A stretch of DNA of 64,000 nt, taken from positions 40,328,838-40,392,837 of the forward strand of contig CAMZMU010000107.1 of the NCBI GenBank assembly GCA_947311845.1, written 5' to 3'. The notes under the pieces are model-generated. The model saw only the letters and a list, made by a program, of their open reading frames with translations. It was not told where the DNA came from and searched no databases. Shown piece by piece: positions 34,041 through 45,949 of this stretch. Every line of letters begins with the position of its first letter. Position 1 is the stretch's first letter. Both the position numbers and the translations under genes were made by a program. The stretch is from Poa pratensis. Its lineage: Eukaryota; Streptophyta; Magnoliopsida; Poales; Poaceae.

Positions 34041-34460
34041 GAAAGTCAACTCACTGGATTGGATTGGGAGCAGCACAAGCGATCGGGAGCAGCAGGCGAT
34101 CGGGAGCAGGATCAGTGCACGCGGACGGGAGCAGCAGCGTGCACCAGACCAGCGCGTGCAGGGGGTCCGCAACAATCTGAGCAGCACGGAGTATCAGTGC
34201 ACGCGGACGGGAGCAGCAGGACGGGATCCGCAGCGGCGACCGGCGACGGGGAGATGGCGACCCGGCGGCGCGGAGGATGCAGACCACGGGGCGGCGGACG
34301 AGGACGGCGACCCGGCGGCGGACAAGGACGGCCGGCGGACGAGGACGGCCGGCAGAACTCCAGACGGACGGCGGCGGCGGCCGGGGCGCGGCGGCAAGGA
34401 GCCGGGGGCGCGACGGCGGCGGCGGCACGGACGGGGAGAGAGAGGAAAAGAAAAACCTAA

Positions 34461-34476
34461 CCGAGCTCTGATACCA
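34461..34476 (-). other. Primer-binding site of the second Copia
   Basis: The minus strand reads TGGTATCAGAGCTCGG directly inside the right LTR, complementary to the 3' end of initiator tRNA-Met. Confidence 0.9.
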
Positions 34477-34606
34477 TGTTAGGGTAATAGACTGCTTGTA
34501 TTACCAGGGGGCCAAAGGCCACATATATATAGTACATGTACAGGTGAATATGCAGGAAGGCCCCTAACATATGGGCAAAATACAATATGCACAATCTACT
34601 CTAACA
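34477..34606 (-). repeat. 5' LTR (right copy) of the second Copia
   Basis: By eye identical to the left copy, followed by the duplication GCGTC. Confidence 0.93.
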
Positions 34607-35184
34607 GCGTCCTCATGGCTGTGTGCGACCCTTCGCCGGCACGGTCCGTGAGCTCCCCCGTATGGATCATGACTGGGATTTACAAGAGGGCACCAACGTC
34701 AGCGGCGTCGCCCTACTTACCGCCGCCGACTGTCCGATGTCGAACGACGACGGCGATGACGATGTGCGACCGTCACCCTTCTTGAAGGTGCTAATCATAA
34801 CCATCAACCACAGGCTGATGCGTTACATGCTCCATACCTTACCGTCGACGACAAGGGGAACCTCATCGTGCTCAGACTCAAAACGGCGGCCGCGAGCTAG
34901 AGATCTCGAGATCACACGACGACGGCAGATCCTTCAAGCTTCGAGGCTCGTGTTGACGCAACCGGATGAGCGGCCAAAAGATGCTAGACATGTAAAATAC
35001 ACGTGCTTGGGAGAGAAGTGTGGCATGATGTTCGTCAAGGTCAACCATAGGCACATCCATATCGCCGATATCAGGACAGGGAGATGTGGGAGGTCCTCGA
35101 TTGGCCGTTGTCCACTTACGGTATCAACCGTAATAAGATTGTGCCCATGGAGATTGATGGGCCAGCCTTCTTTGCTTCTCGACT

Positions 35185-36060
35185 TTCTTATTAGCCCAGT
35201 CACAATGGGGAATAACCAGGGCCGGGCCCACAGTGGTTCCATGTGGTGCAGCCCGCACAGGGCCCATGATTTTTAGGGGCACTAAAAATTTATGCCTTGT
35301 ATATTTCTAGAGTAGGAATTGCCGCATTGGCATGAAGCAGCTCGTAAGCAGACAAGCAGGCCCACTGGCGCTGGCGCGAGCGTCTCACTCGGTTGGGCTG
35401 GCATGCGATTCGTTTCCTCTGTCTCGTACTCGTACTCGTACTCATAACTCCTACGATCCGATCGATCGATTCCTAGCGACAGCTCGCGAACAGGGAACGC
35501 AACGGAACGGAGAGATTCCTAGCCGACGCGGAGGGATTTTCCCTCAGTCCCTCACGATGTCGTTTGCGGCCAATCCTGTTGACGCAGTGAGCTAGTGACG
35601 CACGCAGAGGGTCAGACACAGTTATGTTCCATAATCGCATCCTTACTCAAATTCTATTTTATTCATCTCATGTAGTTTTGTGTTTCAATAATTAAGGTTT
35701 GATTTATCATGGGGAAACATGATGATGAAATATTGATTATTAGAATGTGATTGAGGGTGAAGTGTTGGGAAGATTGTTTATGAGGATATGATTGAAGATT
35801 TCATCTCAAAGAATACAAAAAGAATAATGATGTTCAAATAGACATTGTGCAACTTTGAATTATATAGGTATGACTCTCAATTTATATAGGTATGATAGGG
35901 CCCGTTTTATATTTTCGCACAGGGCACCGGATTTAGCCAGCCGGCCCTGGGAATAACTATAACTAGTAACATAGTAACATGCACATGTTACTAGACTATG
36001 TTATCACCTCTGTAGTGGGCAGTAATATGAATGTGGTGTCATATAATCATACTTAGTTTT
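35185..36060. mobile_element. Tourist-like MITE remnant hosting the hAT element
   Basis: Outside the hAT, the sequence reads GCCCAGTCACAATGGGGAAT on the left. On the right it continues with an inverted core AGTAACATGCACATGTTACT and then CACCTCTGTAGTGGGCAGTA. This is the pattern of abundant small grass MITEs. Precise ends are not visible. Confidence 0.45.
35217..35949. mobile_element. Non-autonomous hAT element, 733 bp
   Basis: The left end CAGGGCCGGGCCC and the inverse of the right end CAGGGCCGGCTGG are hAT-type TIRs. They are flanked by a perfect 8-bp duplication GGAATAAC (35209-35216 and 35950-35957), the hAT hallmark. No transposase is present; the open frame at 35332-35595 is Arg/Ser-rich with no recognised domain. 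The empty site reads as a Tourist-like MITE sequence, so the hAT is nested in another small element. Confidence 0.9.
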
Positions 36061-36890
36061 TGTTGTTTTTGCATGTAAAGGGATTTTTCCCTAGCCCGAA
36101 ATTCTGTACATAACACTCTATTCTATCTAATCGGATGACGGATACAACCGTCTTAAAGCTAAAAAAAAAAGTTCTTTTGTGGTACCCAGATGAATAACAG
36201 CCCTCCATTTTCGTCCATTCAATGGCCCAAACGAAATCATACTAGTGCTAAAAATTTGATTAGTTGAAATCATACTAGTGGCAGATTCGCTGATGGGCCA
36301 CCCAATTAGCGAAACAGGTGCCATCCCTTGAAAAAAATTGTGATTGGGCCCAAGATCTAGATGGCAAAGAGTACGCTCCCCAAATTCATTGTGAAAAAAA
36401 GGAACGTTCCCCAAACTCGAAATGGGTGTTAACCCTAGTACGGTTGCTGCGCCGGCGATCGCCGCGGCGACTGGGCTGTCACCAGCGCCGCTCTCAGTCC
36501 ACTCATGACTGCGGGGAATGGATAGTGTAAATTCACAACTAGTTTAGTGTGTGATATTGTGCAGAATTGTTAAATCATGTCACTCAGGATCATACTCGCA
36601 ATGCACAATACACCATGGAGCTAGACCGCATTTAGAAGCCTGACAAAAGCTAGCTAAGCACCGTTAGTCCTACTTTGCGTTCTAGTATACCAGTATCGAA
36701 TATTTACAAAACAACGTGGCATAAATATCAATACTTATGTAAGATAGACTGCATTGAACACGATAACCAAAGGAGTAGACTGCAATATAGTGCCTATTAC
36801 AATAGAGAATCCATAAGTAAAACCGTATCTGAAGTACTTATTACAAAAACAAATCCATTTTTGTTCGAATCACTTAAAAAAGGAGTAGAT
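36061..36890. other. No gene recognised
   Basis: Mostly AT-rich sequence with one short GC-rich patch (about 36440-36500). Open frames are short and show no domain. Confidence 0.4.
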
Positions 36891-38330
36891 CTCCCGGACA
36901 ACTGTATCTCGGTGTTGACGTCTTTATCAATCTTGGCCTCTTGGGGCGTCCCTCCTGATTGTGAGGGAGTGGATGAGTGTTAACACCAACTTCGGGCGAA
37001 AATGGTTGATTGATTCCTAAGAGATAGAAAACTTAATTGTCTTCTCTGTGTACATAAAGTTGACATAAATGTATTAGTGAATTTAGAAGTACCTGATCGA
37101 ACTCTTCTATGAGTCATTCTCCGTTACAGTTAAGAATATTCTTGATTAAAAATAGTCCACATGAGTTGCTAAAAGCAAATAAAGTGATCAGTAAGTAACG
37201 TCTTGCTAACCACGCGGAGGTACTCATCGTGCTCCTCATGCTCCATCTCTGAAAACTGCATATCAGAAAATTAATGTTCATGTTACTACTCAAATAAATC
37301 GTTTCTCAAACTCAAAAAGAAATTTCATGTGCAAGATGAAACGACAGGTAAATTTAACTGCACATATGCAAATCTGACTCTTGCACTAGAGAGGCACAAC
37401 ATAATTTTTCAAGCTAATAATCTTAGCGGATGCAACATTTCATGTTTCCTGAATAACAGAATGCGGAGTGGAGCATAATATGGTCGAAAGAGACGTATTT
37501 ATTAAGTGGCAAACTTCAAACGAAGGGATATATGCAGCTGTACTATAGACTGTGCAAAGCTAACCCTGATGCATGAATACAATTTCTGTCCACCTAAACA
37601 TTCAAGTGTTTTTGTCAGAACTTATATCCCCATCCCATGTAATCATGTATCACAGGCCCCAAGAAACAAGGAGCAGCAAGTACCTCAATCACATAAAGAA
37701 TTTGTTTTCATGTATCTAATAAAAGTATCGCAGTGTACGTCATGGCTAAAAGTTCATCAAGTGACCGTTACAGTTAAATGTCACTCTGTCAGTAACTAAG
37801 AAATAAGCAGTTTTGCCGATAATGCTTCTACTCAGAACAGTAAGACCATAGCCATGGTGAGTCATAATCTCCGAAAATAAATATGCGTACATGGTTCAGT
37901 ATTTCTATTAGATAACTCAATGCTCATCAGTTTCGATGGAATGGGGAACACGTACCTCGTGCCTCAGGCGAGATTTGGCCGGCGGCATGCAGCACGAACG
38001 GGTTGGATTGCAGGCCTTGGAGACGATACGAGGCGGAGGAACGAGGAGGTATCCGCGTCCGAGGTGCAGCCAGCAGCGTTATAGGTGGCAGCGTGTGCTC
38101 AGGCGTGTGCGAGGTGGAGGCGGTGGCCGCAGATCAGGTGGAGGCGGCGAGATCGGGCGTGAGATGGGATGAAGACGAGAAAGGGCGTGAGGTTGGGCGT
38201 CCGCGAGATCGGCGGTGAGGTGTGGCGGCGGCGAGCTCGGGGCGTTTGGTCGGACGGCGGCGATATCAGGTGCGAGATGGGTCGGCGGCAAGATCGCCTG
38301 ATGTATGGCGGCACCTCGATCGGGGGTGAT
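36890..38330 (-). other. Possible multi-exon gene remnant of unknown kind
   Basis: A GC-rich block (37940-38330) on the minus strand ends in a good splice donor, GAG/GTACGTG, at about 37957. Further left, minus-strand sequence shows an acceptor TTTTCAG followed by a reading frame MEHEEHDEYLRV near 37250, and another donor-like CAG/GTACTTC near 37095. A frame near 36900-36975 contains a basic run KRPRLIK. The parts do not join into one frame that I can defend, and I recognise no domain. This may be a captured or decayed gene. Confidence 0.22.
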
Positions 38331-39178
38331 CGATTAACTATTGCGATTTTTCAGGGATATATTTTTTTCTACAGCATCGCTACTTTAAAAAATAATGATA
38401 TCTCCTTACTGGGCCTGCGCTGGGCCTAATCTTTGCCTCGTCATCTCAGCCGTCGTACGAAATCATACTAGCTAGTCTCATTGGAGACCATCGAAAGGTA
38501 CTGTATACTTAATTAGATTGTAGCTAGGCTCATATTGGCTCGAGGTATGTGATGTTACAATAGCACATATAGCTAGTTACTCTATTTATCTCTCTTATTT
38601 AATTGCATGGCACATCGTCAATTTTTCCTATGTAGCATTTATGTTACTCCATTGTGAGTAGTCTCAACGTGCAGTGAGATTTTCTGTCGCTTTTCACCGG
38701 CCGGTAGGTGCATTTTGAATGGGTGGATGATGCTTATTCATTTAGAAGTTTCGCATGTTAATTGATCAATGGTTCCCTAGTGTTATTTATATATTTGTGT
38801 CGAGCTAGTTGCATGGGTTGGTGGGCCTCGAGAATTTGTTGCCTAGAATCTTCCTTGCAGGATTGCTACTTACCCTCGTGCGCGTTTGCGTTTTCCCTCG
38901 ATCGCCTTCGTCCTTAAAATCTGTGAAGATCAGATACTAAGAACATCATTTATCGGATCTGCTAGATTGTTCAGGAGTTCAGGAAGTGTATATAACTTTA
39001 ACATAGTCTCAATGACACGTCAATGTAGCATAAATATTGACCTAGTCATGCCGACTCCTGCATTTACATTATAGCATCGAAGAAGATAATGCCTCCAAGG
39101 TATCCCTGCATACGGATCAGCAACATCCCGACAACGAGCGATCCAACACCTAGACGCATTGGGATTCTAGACAGGTAA
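38331..39178. other. No gene recognised; AT-rich spacer
   Basis: It includes a stretch (about 38440-38680) resembling a decayed MITE. The last three bases TAA are the left target duplication of the Harbinger element. Confidence 0.4.
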
Positions 39179-39655
39179 GGGCGCGTTTGGTACCCTGCAG
39201 CCAGCCGGGCCAGACCCGCTGGCTGCAGAAACAGGCTGCCTGCAGCCTAAATTTTGCACAACGCGCTTCTTAAAGCACCTTTGGGCCAGGTCTGGTGGGA
39301 ACGGCCGAATCGGCCGTTTCCAGGGAGCCATGCCCGTGCCTCCTCTCTCTCTTCTCTCCTCGTGCAGATTCCCCATCCCACCTGCAGCCGCGGCGCGCGA
39401 TTTGGAGATGGCGGGAGCTCGCATGGTGCAGCCGAAATCTCGGCGGGAGAGTTTGCGTCACCTCCCGCCCAAAACCCTCCCTATATACACCCTCTACTCT
39501 CACCGCTGCTCGGAGTCCACCATTTTCATCAATTCGAGGTCTTCGGTCGGAGCTCGGAGGTAAGCGGCCAGCGGCAGTCTTCATCGGCAGGCAGCAGCGG
39601 AGCGGCGGCGGCACCTTCGTCGGCACGGAGTGAGGTCGTCTTCCTTCGTCCCATC

Positions 39656-40990
39656 AATGGCGGTAAGTTCCGAAACCGTGCTACCCTAGTGTTCATGTGT
39701 GTAGTATGTTCTAGATCTGAGCTGTGTTTGGGGTCTCCGAAGATGTATGTATGATCCATGCTTGTATCTGAGGTGCTAGGATTTGCAGATCTGTTAGATT
39801 TCATCTATGTTCTCACATGTGGCCATGCTCTCTAGATCTGTTAGCTTCGATGTCACTTCATTAGTTCATACACATGCTTGTCTTTGCTTACGAGGTTGAC
39901 AATGGTAGATCTGGTAGGCTCATAAGGTCTGTTATCGTGCTCGATGTAGGAGATGAAGAGCGAGGATTTTAGTATGCCACTTGTACCAATTGGGGACTCC
40001 CAAATCCCATCCTCGTATGTCGAGGACTCTCAGCCCACGATGGACTTCGGCATTGCCGACAGCACGTACGGTGATGTGCACGAGTTGTAGGCTCGTTAAC
40101 TACGACGTTGAACCGGCAGATTGCGAAGAACAAGGCCCAGGCCAAAGCAACCATGAAATGGCTCCCTTTCATGTCAACCTTCGTGCTCAAGCACATGACC
40201 ACTCTCATCAGGACAGGGTTAGGACAGACAAGGGTTTCAAAGAGGTGCATCTGAAAGCTTGTGCTAAGGCTCTCAAGGAAGTGGAGGCTGAGGTGGGTAC
40301 AGGTGAGCAAGCTCAGAGATTTGAGCGGCGCTCAATGGTGTGAGGAGACCCACACCATCATCCTGGAGGACGCACACTACACGGGCCACATCATGGTGAG
40401 CACCTGTGTACTAACAGTGGGTTCTTTTCAAACTTGTACTAACCATCCTGCTCTAACACACTCATCTTCCAATCGTAGGATCACCCCAAGAATGCTAAGT
40501 TTCTTAACAAGCCTATTCTAACTACCCACAGATGCAAACAATCTTCTCCTTTGGTTTGGCCACCGGCAAGTATGCCATGGGGTCAGGTAATCCCCTTGGC
40601 ACTCCTATGCCGGAGGATGCCGACACGAGGAGTTTGACACCGTGATCCTTGATGGTCCTCCGGGCAGGAAGGGGGATACAGCCAGCCACACCCATGGACT
40701 GAAGAGGAAGAGAGGTGCCCTTACTGAGGAGGAGATCCAGGCCTTTGCCAGCATGACTGAAGCTGTGAAGGAGGTTACCTAGGCCATTAGGGAGAGCAAG
40801 CCGACGTACATGCACCCTGACCTATACAACGCCGTCATGGACTCTGTTGGGTTCACTGAGGAGGCTTTGATGGTGGCTCTCGGCCACCTCGTCGACCACA
40901 AGGCACAGGGGTGTCAACTTCGTCGGTATCGCAGAGCAGCACAGGACCCTCTGGCTGAGGAACTTCATGGGCAAGTACTACAAGGAGTGA
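39656..40990 (+). pseudogene. Harbinger Myb/SANT-like DNA-binding protein, frameshifted
   Basis: A GC-rich leader precedes a likely start ATGGCG at 39656 with an immediate donor (GTAAGT). The next exon (from about 39953) holds MKSEDFSMPLVPIGD. Later frames give KWLPFMSTFVLKHM, TDKGFKEVHLKACAKALKE, LRKWRLRWVQVSKL, AKFLNKPI, GLATGKYAMGSG, ESKPTYMHPDLYNAVMD and a C-terminal FMGKYYKE ending at 40990. This order is typical of the Myb/SANT-like partner protein that grass Harbinger elements carry and that assists the DDE transposase in binding DNA. Frame changes near 40095, 40215, 40300, 40600 and 40905 disable it. Confidence 0.8.
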
Positions 40991-41367
40991 TCTCGCACTG
41001 TCGAGGTGGGGGGGGTGGCAGCAACAGATGCATGAAGAAGTTGAACTGATGATGTTGATGTATATTTTGGCTTAGCTAGGGCTTAGAAACTACTTTTATG
41101 GCATGTATATTTTGATGACGTGGTATATACTAACCCCTCAGATGATGGTGAACTTGTTGGTGGTGGTGGTGGTAGGATGACACCCACTTTTTGATGTGGT
41201 GGTAGGTGTAACACCATAGGTGTAGGATGAACTTGTGATCTACTATTGTAAGTATCATGCATGCTGCAGTAGTTCTATGTTAGAGACGCGTTCTTAACCT
41301 TCTCTTGATGTTGTTCATGTGTTAGTTATGATGATATGTTCTATCCCTTCATCCTTGTGTCTTTGCA

Positions 41368-41687
41368 GATGAACTGGTACGTTGTGTATAGGGGAAGGTG
41401 TCCAGGAGTGTACAATTTTTAGGCGGAGCTGCCAAGAACAGGTGACATGCTTCTCCAACAACAGCTATGAAGGCTTCGAGACTTTGCAAGAGGCTCAGGC
41501 GAGGTACATGAACTATCTGAACAGCATCCCCCTTGGAGATCATGGCGTGATAGAACATCAGCTCATTGCTCAGGCCGGGGCGAACCAGGTCATACCGGAA
41601 GTGGGTAATCAAGTGGTAGGTTGTCGGATGAAGGACTTCATAATCATCATCCTACTTGTGGTGATTGTGAAACTCCTTTTGTTCTAG
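41368..41687 (+). pseudogene. Viroplasmin / RNase H1 N-terminal-like domain
   Basis: It starts MNWYVVYRGRCPGVYNF, meets an in-frame TAG, then resumes one frame over with CQEQVTCFSNNSYEGFETLQ and EAQARYMNYL. The pattern WYVVYRG...PGVY...C...V..F....YKGF matches the viroplasmin (RNase H1 N-terminal, RNA:DNA-hybrid-binding) fold. It is followed by a hydrophobic C-terminal tail (IIIILLVVIVKLLLF). It lies downstream of the Myb/SANT relic within the same element; I cannot tell whether both were once one transcript. Confidence 0.62.
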
Positions 41688-41991
41688 TGTATGATCATTG
41701 TAGTAGTGTATGATCATGGCATGGTAATCTCACCATGTTTGAACTGTGGTAACCGTAGCAGCTGCTTGCAAGCAATCAAACAATGCCCCTTTGTTTAAGC
41801 GCAGCCGAAGAGCCCAGATTAGATCGAACCAAACAAAGGCCTTATGTTTTCTCATCCCATGCGACTAACCCGGCTGCAGGCTACCAAACATGAGCAACAT
41901 CTTGGCTCCCGGCCGTTTTTCCGTGGCCAGACTCTCCAGGGCATGCCCCCAAGAAAACGAGATGCCCATGCAGGCTACAAACGTGCCCTAA

Positions 41992-42330
41992 AGGTGCAAA
42001 ATCGGCCTTTGAAGCGCCCAGTCTAGAGCTATGTGGCTTCGAAGGGGTGGTGCGCCTTGAGAAGAGGTGCGCCGACTGAGAATAAATCCATGGATTGAGT
42101 TAGCCGATCCCAGGCGTGTCATAGGCTGATAGCTTCAAACGGCAATAACTACCAATCTGGCCATAATCACGACACATATCACACAAGCGTAAATACATCA
42201 AACACAAAGTACATACATTGAGTAGTTCGTACATTTATGCATAGAAAGAGAACCTCATACAAGAGTGCATACATAGATAAGTTTAAGAAGAACTATAGGA
42301 TGACAAGTGTAAGAGGATATAAACAGACCT
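41992..42330. other. No gene recognised
   Basis: A short AT-rich spacer between the Harbinger element and the 3' tail of the LINE. Confidence 0.4.
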
Positions 42331-45300
42331 TTTTTTTTAGAAAAGGGAATTGTATTAAAACCCAGCCTCTACATCGAGTGATGCACACAGCTGATTATTA
42401 CAGAGTTCAAGTGAATCTTTAACGAAAATTACATCTCTGCAACCACGAAAGGTTGAGATATGCCTCAAATAATAATAGATAAGAGGTGGAGTACAACTAC
42501 GAAATCAACTAATATGTTGGCACGTATGTCGGGAGAAAAACTCCTGTGCCACCGATAAAAGTCTCGTGCATCCAGCCACCATAAGGTCCCGCTGATCCGA
42601 AGGTAGCAGGAAAGCCCATAACTGGATCCAGTGCACCGCCATATGAATAACCTGTAGAACATGAAATTTATCTTTTTGTTAAAAACAATATCATTCCTAC
42701 AATTCCAAATAGACCAACAGATAGCCGAGACGCCTATACGAATCCTATCTTTAGTCTTGTTGTCAATCCCACGCAACCAATTCCTGAACATATTGGTAAC
42801 ATTAGTAGGAGGTGGAATATTGTAGGTACAGAAAACAACACGCCAAACAAGTTTTGCAAAGGGGCAAGAGATGAAAAGGTGATCAACGGTTTCGTTGTTC
42901 CCACAAAAAGAACAATGAGGGCTACTGTGCCAATTCTTTCTAGCCAAGTTGTCTTTTGTCAGTAGAACTTTTCGATGAAGGAACCACATGAAAATTTTAT
43001 TTTTTTGCGGTATTTTAAGTTTCCAGAGATATTTCTGTAGATATCTAGTATGTCCATTCATAAAATCCTCATACATAGATTTCACAGTAAATTTCCCATT
43101 CTGAGTCAACTTCCATTTGAATCTATCCGGAACATCTGTCAAAGATACATCCATTAGCCGGAGGCATAAGTGAGACCACATATCCCATTTATTCCCAGCT
43201 AGAGCCTTCTAAAACCTAAGTTTTGAGGTGGTGCATTATGCAACACTGCATGAACCGAAACATTTTGATGTTGGACTATGTTATATAACAAAGGGTACTG
43301 GTTCATTAGTGGAGAATCACCCAACCATGTGTCCTCCAAAAACGAGTTGTTTCCCCCATTGCCAACAATTAAAGACCCTCTTTGAAAAAACTCATCTTTG
43401 ACATGCATGAGTCCTTTCCAGAAGGGAGAGTCTGTGGGTTGCACATCTACCTGAGCTAAAGTTTTACTATGAAGATATTTATTGTGCAACAATTCCTGCC
43501 ACACCCCTTCTTTGTTTAAAAGTTTGAACAACCATTTGCTGAGCAAACTCTTATTCTTTAGTTCAAGTACCTCGACCCCGAGACCTCCTTGGTCTTTTGG
43601 ACGACAGATAATGTTCCACTTAGTGAGTCTATATTTCCTTTTGTTCTCATCACTCTGCCACAAAAATCGCGATCGATAAAAATCTAACCTTTTTCTTACC
43701 CCTTTAGGTAAATCAAAAAAAGAAAGCATGAACATCGGGAGACTCGTTAAGACCGAATTAACAAGCACCAACCGATCCCCATATGACAGCAATTTTCCTT
43801 TCCAATAACCAAGTTTGCCTTCGAAACGACACTCTACTGGTTGCCATTCATCATTTCTGAGTTTTCTATAATGAATTGGGACACCTAAATACTTGAAAGG
43901 TAAGGATCCAGACTCGCACCCGAAGATGTGCTTGTACTCTTCAACTTCTTTAGCTTTACCAAAACAAAATATTTCACTCTTATGAAAATTAATTTTCAAA
44001 CCGAAAGTTGTTCAAAAATGCAGAGGATGAGTTTCATATTTATCGCCTTTTCAAGGTCATGTTCCATGAAAAGAATAGTGTCATCCGCATATTGCAAGAT
44101 AGATAATCCACCTTCCACTAAGTGAGGTATCAGACCGCCTATCTGTCCATCTTCCTTTGCCCTGGCAATTAAGATGGCAAGCATATCCGCCACTATATTA
44201 AAAAGCATAGGGGACAGCGGATCCCCTTGTCGTAGACCTTTTTTGGTTTGAAAATAATGACCGATGTCATCATTCACCCTAACACCAACACTCCCCCCTG
44301 GACAAATTGCGTAATCCAATTACACCATTCTTGTGCAAAACCTTTCATACGCAAAGCTTATTGGAGGAAAGGCCATTTAACTTTATCATATGCCTTCTCA
44401 AAGTCAATTTTAAAAATTACGCCATCCATTTTCTTCCGATGAAGTTCATGAATGGTCTCATGAAGGACCACAACACCTTCTAAGATGTTTCGGCCAGGCA
44501 TGAATGCCGACTGGGTCGGCCTAATAATCTTTTGTGTAATTTCGGTAATATGATTAGTACCTACTTTTGTAAAAAATTGAAACTGACGTTAAGAAGACCT
44601 ATTGGTCTATATTGTTGAATCTGAACCGCGTTTTCTTTTTTGGGTAATAGAGTGACGACTCCAAATTCAATTTAAACAACGGTAGATTACCTTGTTTGAG
44701 TTGAAAAAATAGAGCCATCAAATCGTCTCTAATTACCTCCCAAAAGTGCTTATAAAACTCCGCAGGAAACCCATCCGGTCCTAGTGCTTTATTAAGTTCC
44801 ATTTGAGAAATTGCTTCATACACTTCTTTCACTACGAAATCAGCTGTAAGAATAGCATTCTCATCTTGTGTTAGCTGCGGTATATCATGATTCATAGTTT
44901 CATCCATTACGATGTCATTAGTTTGCGTATCCCCAAACAATTTTTTGTAATTTACCGAAATATAAACTTTTAAATCCGTGTCCCCTACAATAGTTCCTTC
45001 ATATTGTTCTAACTGATTTTTTTTTCTTTTCCTATGTTTTCCATTAGCTATGAGGTGGAAGTATTTTGTATTATTACCACCCTCCTGGACATGTTTTACT
45101 TTTGCCCTTTGTGCCCATTTTGTTTCCTCATCTCTGCGAAGACAACAAATTCTATCATTTGCCTCCCTCAGGGCGTCTCTTTCAGACGTCGTGAGCGGAG
45201 TGTTTTCAGCTTTAATATCGAGTTCATCAATGATTCTTAGCAATCTCTCTTTTTCCTTCTTATATTTTCTGGCCTGATTTTTTGCCCATCCTTTAAGGAA

Positions 45301-45949
45301 ACGTCTTAAATGTCTAATCTTATTTTGCCAAACCTCAATAGGAGAGCTCCCCTTTACACACGCAGCCCACTCCCTTGCGACCATCTCGTGAAAACCTTCC
45401 ATTCTCAACCATGAAAGTCCAAACGAAAAGCGCGCTTGGTTACCAATGTGTGCGTGTACCGCTGAATCCACTAAGAGGGGTGTATGGTCCGATCCTGCCC
45501 TCGACAGAGCATGCACGGAAACAAGTGGGAATTTTTGTTACTCGGTGGTAGCTAGAATCCTATCCAATTTTTCGAAAGTAGGATTCTCTCCTATTTGCCC
45601 AAGTAAATTGTCTCCCTGAAAGTTCTATCTCTCTCAATTCTAGGTTCTGAATGATTGCATTGAACATGATTGGCCATCGTGGGTTGTAGTTGCTATTGTT
45701 CTTTTCTTCAAGTTTCAGTAAAATGTTGAAATCCCCACTCACAACATTGGTAGTGGTTCATTCTCACATATCCGGACTAACTCTGATAAAAACAAAGCCT
45801 TATGTTCATCTTGTGTAGCCCATAAACCGACACCAACACCACTCAAAGCCATCACATTTCGATTTAATGTAAAGCTTTACACAAAACTCTCCAACATCAA
45901 CATTTTTTGACTTGAAGAGTTGCGGTATTTACCCTTATAAGCATACCTC
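42331..45949 (-). mobile_element. LINE (non-LTR retrotransposon), 3' portion
   Basis: The left edge has a T-run (A-tail on the minus strand) at about 42331-42339. Reading right to left come endonuclease, reverse transcriptase and zf-RVT regions. The element is cut at 45949 by an LTR-type insertion and resumes at 49638. No convincing target duplication could be found because the 5' end is uncertain. Confidence 0.88.
42465..45949 (-). pseudogene. LINE ORF2 (endonuclease, reverse transcriptase, zf-RVT), broken
   Basis: Endonuclease: the MSGDFNILL motif at 45742. Reverse transcriptase: LNKALGPDGFPAEFYKHFW near 44790, FKIDFEKAYDKV near 44400, KKGLRQGDPLSPMLFN near 44230 and the catalytic LQYADDTILF near 44080. 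Then KINFHKSEIFCFGKA and the long thumb region up to 43200, and a zf-RVT region with HCSFCGNNETVDHLF near 42900. Frame changes near 45530, 44630, 44330, 44000 and 43190 prevent translation. The N-terminal endonuclease part continues at 49654-49851 beyond the nested insertion. Confidence 0.88.

Larger units (their letters stand above)
29492..34606 (-). mobile_element. Copia retrotransposon with 130-bp LTRs inserted in the F-box gene
   Basis: Two 130-bp LTRs (29492-29621 and 34477-34606) appear identical by eye. Both are flanked by the 5-bp duplication GCGTC (29487-29491 and 34607-34611). The element lies on the minus strand: the primer-binding site TGGTATCAGAGC, complementary to initiator tRNA-Met, abuts the right LTR, and a G-rich polypurine tract abuts the left LTR. 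Identical LTRs imply very recent insertion. The insertion interrupts the F-box ORF after its Val codon at 29489. The coding region nonetheless carries several frame changes. Confidence 0.95.
29084..35205 (+). pseudogene. F-box protein gene, split by a Copia insertion and internally eroded
   Basis: The first part (29084-29491) starts MEASYDIVREILLRLND with an F-box at residues 4-45 (REILLRL, RCAAVCKGW) and continues in frame up to the insertion. Coding resumes right after the second copy of the target duplication (34612) with LMAVCDP, then one frame over GTVRELPRMDHDWDLQ, VSGVALLTAADC and FLKVLIITINHRLMRYMLHT, and further KVNHRHIHIADI and WEVLDWPL. This matches the layout of grass F-box proteins, which act as substrate adaptors of SCF ubiquitin ligases. 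A base appears missing near 34630, and the region 34850-34990 is rearranged. It ends near 35205 in a frame reading PMEIDGPAFFASRL. A fragment of a paralogue lies at 13.7 kb. Confidence 0.85.
39179..41988 (+). mobile_element. PIF/Harbinger-type DNA transposon, 2.8 kb, without DDE transposase
   Basis: The left end GGGCGCGTTTGGTA and the right end TACAAACGTGCCC are imperfect inverted repeats of the Harbinger type. They are flanked by the 3-bp duplication TAA (39176-39178 and 41989-41991). The interior carries a decayed Myb/SANT-like gene and a separate viroplasmin-like piece, both on the plus strand. The HARBI1-type DDE nuclease is absent, so the element depends on another copy. Confidence 0.85.

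Noticed and set aside
34038..34482. GC-rich Arg/Ala-rich frames upstream of the second Copia gag
   Set aside because: They are the untranslated leader between the primer-binding site and gag, open on both strands because of GC bias.
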